This document shows, piece by piece, positions 9,486-17,647 of a stretch of 64,000 nt of DNA. The notes beneath the pieces were generated by a model. It searched no databases, was not told where the DNA came from, and saw only the letters and a list, made by a program, of their open reading frames with translations. Source of the DNA: Helicobacter fennelliae (GTDB lineage: Bacteria > Campylobacterota > Campylobacteria > Campylobacterales > Helicobacteraceae); the NCBI RefSeq assembly GCF_900451005.1, contig NZ_UGIB01000001.1, forward strand, positions 1,426,001 to 1,490,000, given 5' to 3'. The translations under genes were made by a program, and so were the position numbers. The first letter of the stretch is position 1. The number at the start of each line of letters is the position of its first letter.

Positions 9486-10258
9486 TGAAAAATATTTTAT
9501 TGACAAATGATGATGGGTTTGACTCCAAAGGACTTTTGGCACTCAAAGATGCACTATCACCGCTAGGACGGGTTTTGGTTGTCGCTCCTGCGAGTGAAAA
9601 ATCTGCTTGCGGGCATGGATTAAGCATTACAAAGCCATTGCGGTTTGTGCGTATCGATGATGATTTTTATAAGCTTGATGATGGCACGCCAACAGATTGC
9701 GTGTATCTTGCTTTAAATGCGATGTATAAAGAGGGCAAACGACCAGATTTGATTGTCTCTGGCATTAATATAGGCTCAAATATGGGCGAAGATGTAACCT
9801 ACTCCGGAACCGTCGCTGGAGCTATGGAGGGTGCTATTGCTGGGATTTCAAGCATTGCGATCTCACAACTTGTCTCGGATAAAAATCTCGCCCAAAGCAA
9901 TGACTTCACATTGGCAAAAAAAGTGATCGCTGATTTGGCAAGTAAGATTCTAGAATGCAACCCGCTTCCACCGCGTAGATTTTTGAATGTCAATATTCCA
10001 AACACAACGACTTTCAAGGGCTACAAAACCACAGAATTAGGCATTAGATTATATGGCAATGACGCAAAGCTAAGTCGCAATCCGCGAGGCGAAGAGTATT
10101 ATTGGCTTGGGGTGCATCCGCTTGAATGGGAAGAAAGAAGTCGTAAGATTCTCTCAGATTTCAACGCCACAAAGCAAGGCTATGTCTCAATCACCCCTCT
10201 AAGCATAAATCTAACAAGCTATGATGATTTAGATAATGTTGCAAAGTGGCTAGGATAG
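9482..10258 (+). CDS. surE: 5'/3'-nucleotidase SurE
   Basis: Metal-dependent nucleoside monophosphate phosphatase. The 258-residue protein starts MMKNILLTNDDGFDSKG; the D10-D11 pair and the Ser of the family metal site (ACGHGLSI) are present, as is SGINIGSNMGEDVTYSG with its conserved Asn and TYSGTVAGA loop. Length is standard. The start overlaps the ispA stop (ATGATG; TGA at 9483-9485); the second ATG at 9485 is equally possible, with GAGGAGA upstream of both. Ends 42 bases before repeat copy R2. Confidence 0.95.
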   Translation: MMKNILLTNDDGFDSKGLLALKDALSPLGRVLVVAPASEKSACGHGLSITKPLRFVRIDDDFYKLDDGTPTDCVYLALNAMYKEGKRPDLIVSGINIGSNMGEDVTYSGTVAGAMEGAIAGISSIAISQLVSDKNLAQSNDFTLAKKVIADLASKILECNPLPPRRFLNVNIPNTTTFKGYKTTELGIRLYGNDAKLSRNPRGEEYYWLGVHPLEWEERSRKILSDFNATKQGYVSITPLSINLTSYDDLDNVAKWLG

Positions 10259-10300
10259 AAGAATTAGAGATAGAAATACAAGTTAGATTATAGATTCTAT

Positions 10301-10490
10301 TTTCCATGAGAGCTAAATTCTCTCTTTTTTGTATATTTCAGGGAGTTTGAAATTTTTAGCCTGCAAACCTACAATGAACGCTTAATGTTACACTTTTTTG
10401 TGTTTTTGCTTGTCTAAAAATTTCTACACAACCCTGACTAAATCTGCCTAAAAATAGAAGATTTCTTTACGCTCTTTTTGTGTCTGCATA
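10301..10490 (+). repeat. Nested-palindrome dispersed repeat, copy R2
   Basis: Full-length copy between the convergent ends of surE and the DUF411 gene. It reads TTTCCATGAGAGCTAAAT at the left and TTTTGTGTCTGCATAGATTCTA at the right. The inner inverted pair (CAGGGAGTTTGAAATTTTTAG / CTAAAAATTTCTACACAACCCTG) is intact, while the outer pair has several mismatches. The 10259-10555 gap holds nothing else but AGATTCT heptamers. Confidence 0.85.
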
Positions 10491-10555
10491 GATTCTAGAT
10501 TCTAAAATAGATTCTGCTAGATCTTCGCTTAAGAATAACGATAAAAAGATAGAAT

Positions 10556-11011
10556 CTAATTTTTTTGCACGAGATTTTCGCCTTTGAAATATCCATAAAC
10601 TTCAGCACTTCCGTCTTTTTTGAGGATTAGCACGGGGTATGTTTCTTCATATCCTTGCTCCATACCCGGACTTCCTTGAGGCATCATAGGTGCAGAAACG
10701 CCGATAACATCTTTTGGCTTATTTTGCACAAGCCACGCGACAACACTACTTGGCACATGCCCTTCTATCGCATAGCCTTGTATGAGAGCTGTATGGCAAC
10801 TTTGATATTCAGGCTTTATGCCGAGTTTGTCTTTGATTGTGTAAAAATCGTTGCTTTCGTGTATTTCAAGCGTGTAGCCATTTTTTTGCATATATTTTGC
10901 CCATAATTTACAACAGCCACAAGTTGGGCTTTCATAAAGCTTTATCAGTGTATCATTAGCATACAATCCAAGTGTCGCCACAACTAAAGCACTAAAAATT
11001 TTTTTCATCAT
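10556..11011 (-). CDS. DUF411 family periplasmic metal-binding protein
   Basis: A 151-residue exported protein with signal peptide MMKKIFSALVVATLGLYA. It carries the DUF411 signature SPTCGCCKLWAKYM (C-G-C-C) at about residues 30-43 and the second conserved block SCHTALIQGYAIEGHVP. The family is often linked to copper handling, so a periplasmic copper-binding role is an inference. The C-terminus contains the Met-rich APMMPQGSPGME that fits a soft-metal site. AAAGG precedes the ATG. It stands alone, with a long A+T-rich leader before the next minus-strand promoter. Confidence 0.85.
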   Translation of the reverse strand: MMKKIFSALVVATLGLYANDTLIKLYESPTCGCCKLWAKYMQKNGYTLEIHESNDFYTIKDKLGIKPEYQSCHTALIQGYAIEGHVPSSVVAWLVQNKPKDVIGVSAPMMPQGSPGMEQGYEETYPVLILKKDGSAEVYGYFKGENLVQKN

Positions 11012-11174
11012 TTTACCTTTTTGTAAGATTATCCGCTTTTGGCGCGATTAGTGTAACGCGCGTAACTCACGATTGAATTGATATAGCGCGTGAGTTGTTA
11101 ATTTATCCAAAACACAAACCAAATCCAAATCACCAACGCAATAACGCGAGACATTATGATGCAAAGTTAAAAAC

Positions 11175-12272
11175 CTAAAATAAATGCACATAACTTACAA
11201 TCAAAATCGGTGTGCGCGTAAAGGTAATATCTTTTGATACCAATGCCTGCTGACTAACTACATTGCCATTGTTATCTTTAATCGCATAGCTCGCTGGCTT
11301 TTCTATGCCTAAGCGCAATTCTGAAGGTAATCCTATATAATTCATCGGTATCTTTGCGCCAATCTCAATTTTATCGCGCTCCAAAAAAGTGATATTAAAG
11401 CCAAGATTAAATCCATAATCTACTTGAAGCTGGTATTTCCATAGCACATCTTCGCTTGAGTATTGCTGCTTGTCAGATTTCATAAATTGCTTGATATTAC
11501 CACTTGTATCGGGAGAATCAAAAAGTAGCATAACGCCAATATTAAGCCCTATATATGTGCCAATGGTAAATTTTTTCCAGAATCTTTGCTGTGTAAAGAG
11601 GCGAAATGGAAGATCAAAGAGCAAATCAGCATTCATTCCGCCCAAAATATAAAAAAGCTCGCCGACTTTTGTGCCATTGATTTTTTCACTTCCTGCGCTT
11701 ATGAGCCCATCGCCATAAATGCGACTTCCAAAGTATGGATTAAAAAAGCTCTGATAGCCAAATCCTCCGCCAAAGCTTATGAGATTTGATTGGATATTGA
11801 GCGGATTAGCAAATGAGGAGTTAAAAAGTCCTGTAATCTGACAACCACTTTTATCAGTATCTGTGCAGATACTATTTCCGTCATTTGCTGGGACATTATT
11901 TGCGCGATTGTATGTTCCATCAGCATAAGAGTTTTGGATACTTCCAAATCCAAGCATAACACTTCCAAAAGCTCCCTTTTTTCTATCTGCATAGCTATAA
12001 TACTTGCTTAATTGTTGTTTTTTCTCTTTGTCTGCGTTTTTGAAGCGGTATTCGATATAGTCAGATTTTGGGTATAGGAGTATTGGATCTAAGCCATTTT
12101 TTCTAAGCAGTTCTTGGTATTGCTGGATTTGTCTATCAATTTCACTTATATTATCTTGATTATATTCTTGATTTTGGGTGTATTCTTGTGTGTCTTGCAT
12201 ATCTTGCGTGCTAGAAGTTTGGTTGGCAGACAAAAGTCCAAATACGCACAATATATTGAGATATTTTTTCAT
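11175..12272 (-). CDS. Helicobacter outer-membrane protein, third of a tandem set
   Basis: A 365-residue exported protein: signal peptide MKKYLNILCVFGLLSA, a Gln/Asn-rich segment with predicted coiled coil (about 20-60), then a beta-barrel-like region with alternating polar/hydrophobic strands and many Gly/aromatic residues (GFGSIQNSYADG, SFGGGFGYQSFF). It ends ILIVSYVHLF, an aromatic-terminal strand typical of outer-membrane barrels. Last of three related genes (13746-11175) on the minus strand, 9 bases from the previous gene. H. pylori has comparable genes HP1055-1057 next to panB (from memory). Function unknown; adhesion or porin roles are guesses. Confidence 0.78.
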   Translation of the reverse strand: MKKYLNILCVFGLLSANQTSSTQDMQDTQEYTQNQEYNQDNISEIDRQIQQYQELLRKNGLDPILLYPKSDYIEYRFKNADKEKKQQLSKYYSYADRKKGAFGSVMLGFGSIQNSYADGTYNRANNVPANDGNSICTDTDKSGCQITGLFNSSFANPLNIQSNLISFGGGFGYQSFFNPYFGSRIYGDGLISAGSEKINGTKVGELFYILGGMNADLLFDLPFRLFTQQRFWKKFTIGTYIGLNIGVMLLFDSPDTSGNIKQFMKSDKQQYSSEDVLWKYQLQVDYGFNLGFNITFLERDKIEIGAKIPMNYIGLPSELRLGIEKPASYAIKDNNGNVVSQQALVSKDITFTRTPILIVSYVHLF

Positions 12273-12281
12273 ACATTTGTC

Positions 12282-13043
12282 CTAAAATACATATTGATAC
12301 CCTGCAAGATAGATTGTTGAAAGTGAATAATTTGAATAAAACACTGAAGGTGGAAATTTGACTCCAAGCTCGAAGCGATGATGATATTTAAGAGTCGCTG
12401 AAAGTCCGAGATTTATCACAGATCCAACAACAATATCCTCAATTTTTTCAGAAGTGCTATGTTGATTATAAAACAATGCCCCTGCGCCAACGCCCATATA
12501 CATACCGACAAAATACCCTTTCTCATAGCCGATAGCCAAATCTCCTGCTACATCAAGATTAAAGCTCAATAAATGCGAATTGACAGAATCTTGTATATCA
12601 GCAGCAAAGCTAAATGCCCCTAGATACTGCCCATACGCACGCAATCCAATTGATGAATTATTAATAAAATGCATATATCCGCCACTTAGCCCAAAAGCCA
12701 CAGGATGGATTGACTGCGGAAGTTTGCCATCTGTGGTGAGGCTTGAGCCTTTATTTATATCAATACTCATCGTTCCGATATGAACCCCCACAAAAACCCC
12801 GCTTCTTTCTGTGTTTTCTTTGTTTTGCTCTTGCTGTGCTAACACTTGATAATGATATTGCCCTTTGAGTAAATATAGTTCTTTTTGCTTGTTTGGCTCA
12901 TTAAATTCATCTGGCTCTGTGCTATTATCTTGCGACCATTTTTGCGCGCGATCTTGTTTTTGCGCGCTAGAAGTAGTATCAGCATGGAGTGCAATGCTTA
13001 TGCTACAACTAAAAATAATAAGCCATATATGTTTAAAACACAT
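12282..13043 (-). CDS. Helicobacter outer-membrane protein, second of a tandem set
   Basis: A 253-residue exported protein: signal peptide MCFKHIWLIIFSCSISIALHA, a short polar region, then barrel-like strands (SGVFVGVHIGTMSI, YFVGMYMGVGAGALFY) ending in YLAGYQYVF. The arrangement GVFVGVHIG after a helical segment mirrors GIFIGIYGGW in its upstream neighbour, so the two are paralogues. Its start lies 11 bases inside the preceding gene, implying translational coupling. Function unknown. Confidence 0.78.
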   Translation of the reverse strand: MCFKHIWLIIFSCSISIALHADTTSSAQKQDRAQKWSQDNSTEPDEFNEPNKQKELYLLKGQYHYQVLAQQEQNKENTERSGVFVGVHIGTMSIDINKGSSLTTDGKLPQSIHPVAFGLSGGYMHFINNSSIGLRAYGQYLGAFSFAADIQDSVNSHLLSFNLDVAGDLAIGYEKGYFVGMYMGVGAGALFYNQHSTSEKIEDIVVGSVINLGLSATLKYHHRFELGVKFPPSVFYSNYSLSTIYLAGYQYVF

Positions 13044-13746
13044 AGCTATATCCTGTCATTGGTATCGCACCAAACCAATCAAGATTGTTATTAATGATTA
13101 TTTTTACCTCAAGCTCGATTCTGTGTCGTTTTTGGAGCACAAAATCAAATCCAAGATTAATAAGCCCGCCAAGTGAAGAATTTGGGCTTTTGTCATAAAC
13201 CAAACTCAAAAGCCCAAGTCCCATAATCGCACCTGATTGAAAATTGCGCGTTATTGGCATATCTACCAAAATATCAGCACTTACACCAATTCCACTCAAT
13301 CTATAATCAGAAAACGAAAGCTCTTTTGTATTGCTTCCAAGGTATTGCAAATAGATTCTGCTTCCTACGACATTGGGGATCACAAGCCTATCATACAAAG
13401 AAGGAAAAAAGCTCTGATAGCCGACTTTAGCCCCATAGGCAAAAGTATTTGTAGAAGTGTAGTTTGGATCATTTGTCGCGTTGCTAAACGCCCAGCCTCC
13501 ATATATTCCGATAAAAATACCTGTTTTAGAACTTGAGGCTTCAAGGCTATTAATAAGTGTAGCGATTTCTTTGTCTGTCGTCGCGTGATAGGCGATGATA
13601 TAAGGATAATATTTGAGATTAAGCTCTGAATAATCAATCGGCTCTGAAGGATCAAGAAATGGCTGATTACTTGCAGCATAAAGAGTATGGCAATACACAC
13701 AAAAAGCCAGACACACATACAAAAAATCTTTTAAAAAATTTTTCAC
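13033..13746 (-). CDS. Helicobacter outer-membrane protein, first of a tandem set
   Basis: A 237-residue exported protein: signal peptide MKNFLKDFLYVCLAFCVYC, a helical linker (about 25-75), then barrel strands beginning TGIFIGIYGGWAFS and ending MTGYSYVF. This shares layout and terminal strand with the two following genes; together they form a three-gene outer-membrane operon transcribed away from panB. The region upstream (13747-13859) is a short divergent promoter region. Confidence 0.78.
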   Translation of the reverse strand: MKNFLKDFLYVCLAFCVYCHTLYAASNQPFLDPSEPIDYSELNLKYYPYIIAYHATTDKEIATLINSLEASSSKTGIFIGIYGGWAFSNATNDPNYTSTNTFAYGAKVGYQSFFPSLYDRLVIPNVVGSRIYLQYLGSNTKELSFSDYRLSGIGVSADILVDMPITRNFQSGAIMGLGLLSLVYDKSPNSSLGGLINLGFDFVLQKRHRIELEVKIIINNNLDWFGAIPMTGYSYVF

Positions 13747-13824
13747 TTTTTTCCTAATACTTTTCCAAAATCTATAAATAAGCGTTTATTATAGCTTTTA
13801 AAACTTAAAATAAGAATTTATGGA

Positions 13825-13830
13825 TATAAT
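13825..13830 (+). promoter_or_regulatory. Probable -10 box of panB-ruvB
   Basis: GGATATAATTT contains TATAAT 30 bases before the panB ATG. A ribosome site AAAAGGAGATG follows it. No convincing -35; prediction only. Confidence 0.55.
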
Positions 13831-13859
13831 TTTAAACTTTTCTTAAAAGGAGATGTGAA

Positions 13860-14645
13860 ATGAAGATCACTCTTGATGTATTGCAAAAAAGAAAAAACAC
13901 CCAAAAAATAACAGCTATAACAGCGTATGACGCGTTGTTTGGAAGGATTTTTGATGGCGAGGTTGATGTAATTTTGGTCGGCGATAGTCTCAATATGAGC
14001 TTTGGTGGCAATGCTGATACGACAAATATCAGTCTTGAAGCAATGATCTACCACACACAAGCAGTTTGCAGGGGCGTAAAATCATCTTTTATCATCGCTG
14101 ATATGCCCTTTGGCTCGTATGCCTACACAAAGCAAGCACTCAAAAATGCGATCAAAATGATAAAAGCCACACACATCGATGCGATCAAAATCGAAGTAAA
14201 GCCCGATAAAATCGACATTGTCAAAGCATTGGTTGATGAGGGCATAGCCATAATGGCTCATATCGGGCTTATGCCACAATTCATCAAAGCTGAAGGCGGA
14301 TACAAAATCAAAGGCAAAACCGCCACTCAAGCTGATTTTCTTTTAGATTCTGCGCTTGCGTTTGAAAAAGCCGGTGCATTTGGGATTTTGCTTGAAGGCA
14401 TACAAGCTGATGTCGCCAAAACAATCACACAATCTCTTGAGATTCCAACCATTGGCATAGGCTCTGGGCGACATTGCGATGGGCAGATTCTGGTATGGAG
14501 CGATGCATTTGGGTTTTTTACGCAATTCAAGCCAAAATTTGTGCGGAGGTATTTTGAAGGTGAGGCACTGCTTAAGCAAGCTGTGCGACAATATGCCAAA
14601 GATGTCACAGAATCTACATTTCCAAATGAAAATGAGAGCTATTAA
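13860..14645 (+). CDS. panB: Ketopantoate hydroxymethyltransferase PanB
   Basis: Transfers a hydroxymethyl group from methylene-tetrahydrofolate to 2-oxoisovalerate, the first step to pantothenate and coenzyme A. The 261-residue TIM barrel begins with the family motif [32 protein letters not shown] holds the metal-binding Asp, and IADMPFGSY and [16 protein letters not shown] are signature blocks. AAGGAG lies before the ATG. The stop is directly followed by the ruvB ATG (TAAATG), suggesting co-transcription; the same order occurs in H. pylori (HP1058-1059, from memory). Confidence 0.96.
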   Translation: MKITLDVLQKRKNTQKITAITAYDALFGRIFDGEVDVILVGDSLNMSFGGNADTTNISLEAMIYHTQAVCRGVKSSFIIADMPFGSYAYTKQALKNAIKMIKATHIDAIKIEVKPDKIDIVKALVDEGIAIMAHIGLMPQFIKAEGGYKIKGKTATQADFLLDSALAFEKAGAFGILLEGIQADVAKTITQSLEIPTIGIGSGRHCDGQILVWSDAFGFFTQFKPKFVRRYFEGEALLKQAVRQYAKDVTESTFPNENESY

Positions 14646-15695
14646 ATGGAAAAATTTACACTCAATGGAGAAAATGACAAAAACGACAAGAGTGAAAGAT
14701 TTGTCTCGATTGAAAGAATTGATTTTGAAGAAAAAGTCGAAAACTCTTTGCGTCCGCATATTTGGGAGGATTATATCGGGCAGGAGCAAATCAAAAAAAA
14801 TCTCAAAATCGCTATTTTGGGCGCAAAAAAACGATCTGAATGCCTTATGCATACGCTTTTGTTTGGACCGCCCGGACTTGGCAAAACAACCCTAAGCCAT
14901 ATCATCGCCTCTGAAATGGAAGCCACAATCAAAGTAACCGCCGCGCCAATGATAGAAAAGCCCGGCGATCTCGCAGCAATCCTTACAAATCTCAATGATG
15001 GCGATATACTTTTTATCGATGAGATCCACAGGCTAAGCCCAGCGATTGAGGAGATTTTGTATCCGGCTATGGAGGATTTTAGGCTTGATATTATCATAGG
15101 CTCTGGTCCTGTGGCACAAACCATAAAAATAGATCTGCCAAAATTTATGCTTATCGGTGCGACAACGCGCGCTGGAATGCTCTCAAACCCGCTTCGTGAT
15201 CGATTTGGAATGGATTTTAGACTGCAATTTTATACAATTGAAGAGCTCGCACTCATTATCCAAAAAGCAGCCACAAGGCTTGAGCGCGAGATAGAATCTA
15301 GTGCAAGCTACGAGATTGCCAAACGTGCAAGAGGCACACCGCGGATTGCGTTGCGACTTTTAAAAAGAGTGCGCGATTTTTCTGATGTGGGCGATGAGGA
15401 GCTTATCACACTAAAGACGACCAAACACGCACTTGATGAGCTAGGTGTGAATGAATTAGGGTTTGATGAGCTTGATTTGCGCTATCTTCAAGCCCTTACC
15501 AATGCCAAAAAGCCAATGGGACTCAATACAATCGCTGCAATCATTAGCGAAGATGAGGACACAATCCAAGATATGATTGAGCCGTATTTGCTCGCTCAAG
15601 GGTTTTTGGAGCGCACAGGCAAAGGCAGAATCGCGACAAGAAAGAGCTTTGAGTTGTTAAAGCTAGATAGTCAAGCCCAAAATACGCTTTTTTAG
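14646..15695 (+). CDS. ruvB: Holliday junction branch-migration helicase RuvB
   Basis: AAA+ motor that drives branch migration with RuvA. The 349-residue protein has Walker A GPPGLGKT (74-81), Walker [11 protein letters not shown], sensor 1 [10 protein letters not shown], an arginine-finger region PLRDRFGM, sensor 2 [11 protein letters not shown], and a C-terminal winged helix (about 265-340) ending [12 protein letters not shown]. The first 20 residues ([20 protein letters not shown]) are extra compared with the family core, which begins near the [15 protein letters not shown] block. No clear ribosome site separates it from panB. Confidence 0.96.
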   Translation: MEKFTLNGENDKNDKSERFVSIERIDFEEKVENSLRPHIWEDYIGQEQIKKNLKIAILGAKKRSECLMHTLLFGPPGLGKTTLSHIIASEMEATIKVTAAPMIEKPGDLAAILTNLNDGDILFIDEIHRLSPAIEEILYPAMEDFRLDIIIGSGPVAQTIKIDLPKFMLIGATTRAGMLSNPLRDRFGMDFRLQFYTIEELALIIQKAATRLEREIESSASYEIAKRARGTPRIALRLLKRVRDFSDVGDEELITLKTTKHALDELGVNELGFDELDLRYLQALTNAKKPMGLNTIAAIISEDEDTIQDMIEPYLLAQGFLERTGKGRIATRKSFELLKLDSQAQNTLF

Positions 15696-15714
15696 TGTGT
15701 GCCACTAGAATCTA

Positions 15715-15897
15715 AAATCTAGCTTTTAAACGATTTTACGGGAGTTTGTTTTTTGCTTCGTCGATAGGCGACTAGCCTTATCTCCTTGCTCAAAACCGCA
15801 CAACCCGCAAACTCATCTTAAAATCTAGAATCTAAAAATTAAAAAAAGTCTAGAATTACTTTACACTCTCTTGTCTGCATAGATTCTACTAGAATCT
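15715..15897 (+). repeat. Dispersed repeat, third-core copy R7
   Basis: Shares the right end of the family (AATTACTTTACACTC then TTGTCTGCATAGATTCTA) but has its own core, with CGGGAGTTTG / CAAACTC inverted segments and TTTGCTTCGTCGATAGGCGA. It lies just after ruvB, in the convergent gap 15696-16096. The remainder of the gap is two REP-like hairpins; no gene is seen. Confidence 0.55.
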
Positions 15898-15910
15898 ATA
15901 TCATTTTTGT

Positions 15911-16034
15911 CGTCATTGCGAAGCCCTTTAGGGCTGTGGCAATCCATTTTGACTAGATTGCTTCGCCCTATCGTCCTCGTAATTGATTGGACAGGCTTGT
16001 CATTGCGAGTGAGTGAAACGAGCGTGGCAATCCA
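15911..16034. repeat. Pair of REP-like hairpins
   Basis: Unit 1 (15911-15946): CGTCATTGCGA, centre AGCCC-TTTA-GGGCT, end GTGGCAATCC. Unit 2 (15999-16034): GTCATTGCGAG, a short GTGAG/CGAGC-containing centre, end CGTGGCAATCC. The ends match units elsewhere while the centres differ yet remain self-complementary. Confidence 0.8.
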
Positions 16035-16096
16035 TAAAATGAGTTCTAGATTCTAGATTCCACAGCCAAACAAACCAAATAAATAGCTCAAACACA

Positions 16097-17569
16097 TCAA
16101 TGTACTTTTTGATAAATCGAGGTGGCTTGCTGCTTTGAGATGACAGCAAATTGCGTGGTTTTATTGAGCTTTGTTTTTTGTGCATCTTCGATGAGTTGTT
16201 TTGGATTGCCCCTGATAAATGGATCGATGTAGCCTATCTCAAAACTTTGAGCATTAATCTGTGAATAAAACTCCCCATCTGTTTTGACAACCACCACGCC
16301 ATATTGCTTTGAAGCCGACATAATCTGAAGCTTTATATGCATTTCAAGTTTGGCATTTGCAGTGTAGATCAAAAATAGCTTTTCATTTTGCTTTTTGTAT
16401 TTATGATAGTAGTTGTATCCCATTTTTTCGCTATCGGCTAATTTATTTTTGTCAAGCCTTTTGAGATACTGCCCATAAAAAGTCATCGTGCAATATGGGC
16501 TATTGATGTCGTGTTTAAAGAAATTATTATGCACAGCGGTTGAAGCCATCGCGATTTTCCACATTTTATTGTCTAGGTTTGAGCATACAAGATTAAGCGT
16601 GGATTTGGTTTTGTCAAACAAATCAGCATGGATTCTCTTTAGTTCCTCGCCAAACTCCTGAAAATGACTCTCTTTAAATGTTTTTGTAAGCATTTCAAGC
16701 TTTTCTTGGCATTCGCTAAGCACTTTTATCTCTTCCTCAGCTTTGGTGGCAATTTTTTTCTGCGTTTCGAGCTTTTGGGTGAGGACTTGAGCTTCTTTTT
16801 TGTTTATCTCTATTTGATTACGCAATTTTTTCATCTCATTAATACAGAATTTAACTTTATTTTTAAGCTGTATGATTTTTTCTTTGATACCCAAAATCGC
16901 CTTAATCGCGCCACGATAATGAAGCTGCTTTTCCAAAAATACTTCAGTATAAATGCTATCTGGCTTTAGATTTGCGCTTTGGATCAAACCCCTGTAAGAA
17001 TACTCAAGAGAGTTTATTTTTTGCAGATCGCTTGCAAACATATCAGGCGTTACATTTTTGTCGCAATAAATCAAATAATCAATCGCTTTTGTCAAAAATC
17101 TACGAACGATAAGATATTGCAACTGGCTATCTAACGGTATTTCTTCTATATCTACAAGCGCGGTTTTTATCGTGCTAGATTCTGAAGTAAAATACTCTTG
17201 CAAACACTCAGTAATCGACATCGATATATCAATGTGTGTTATCTCCAAGTAATTTGTCTTCTTGAAAATATCTTCGGCGATCTCATTACGCAAATCTTGT
17301 TCTTTGGCTTTGAGCTCCTCATCTGTTTCTGTTTTCCAAAAATCTATCTCTTTGATGAGAGAATTCTCGCCAAATTCTTGATAAATCGAACTATGCGCAT
17401 CAACAATAAATCCATTTGCATCAAGCCTGCATTCTACATATAATCCCGCCGCTGGTAGCATTTTTCTACCATGCCATTGCTCCTTGCGTAATTCAAAAAT
17501 CTTTTTGGAATAATTTGTAACAACCCCAGAACCTGTTATCATAGAATATCGACTAATTCTTCCGTGCAT
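16097..17569 (-). CDS. Unrecognised protein: OB-like N-terminus, coiled coil, alpha/beta C-terminus
   Basis: I do not recognise the 490-residue family. The ATG at 17569 begins MHGRISRYSMITGSGVV; the frame stays open to 17620, but that part overlaps the divergent ftsK promoter, so the shorter form is preferred. Residues 1-60 resemble a cold-shock/OB beta-barrel (GRISRYSMITGSGVVTN, then AAGLYVECRLD). The middle is helical, with a long Lys/Glu coiled coil at about 230-305. The last 110 residues look like an alpha/beta fold (EKLFLIYTANAKL, then YGVVVVKTDG, then IGYIDPFI), possibly a degenerate receiver-like domain. No signal or membrane segment, so cytoplasmic. Divergent from ftsK; no operon partner. 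Confidence 0.7.
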   Translation of the reverse strand: MHGRISRYSMITGSGVVTNYSKKIFELRKEQWHGRKMLPAAGLYVECRLDANGFIVDAHSSIYQEFGENSLIKEIDFWKTETDEELKAKEQDLRNEIAEDIFKKTNYLEITHIDISMSITECLQEYFTSESSTIKTALVDIEEIPLDSQLQYLIVRRFLTKAIDYLIYCDKNVTPDMFASDLQKINSLEYSYRGLIQSANLKPDSIYTEVFLEKQLHYRGAIKAILGIKEKIIQLKNKVKFCINEMKKLRNQIEINKKEAQVLTQKLETQKKIATKAEEEIKVLSECQEKLEMLTKTFKESHFQEFGEELKRIHADLFDKTKSTLNLVCSNLDNKMWKIAMASTAVHNNFFKHDINSPYCTMTFYGQYLKRLDKNKLADSEKMGYNYYHKYKKQNEKLFLIYTANAKLEMHIKLQIMSASKQYGVVVVKTDGEFYSQINAQSFEIGYIDPFIRGNPKQLIEDAQKTKLNKTTQFAVISKQQATSIYQKVH

Positions 17570-17605
17570 AACTGCCCCTAAGTTTAAGTTTAAAAACTCG
17601 TATGC

Positions 17606-17611
17606 TATAAT
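17606..17611 (+). promoter_or_regulatory. Probable -10 box of ftsK
   Basis: ATGCTATAATATAATTC holds TATAAT; initiation would fall near 17618, leaving about 30 bases of leader before the proposed ATT start at 17648. This short leader fits the upstream start better than the TTG at 17702. Confidence 0.5.
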
Positions 17612-17647
17612 ATAATTCAAAAAAATCTGCTTAAAAAAGGAAAAACC

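Noticed and set aside
17570-17620. 17-residue N-terminal extension of the unknown coiled-coil protein
   Set aside because: It would overlap the ftsK promoter; MHGRIS at 17569 gives a sensible start, although its ribosome site is weak.
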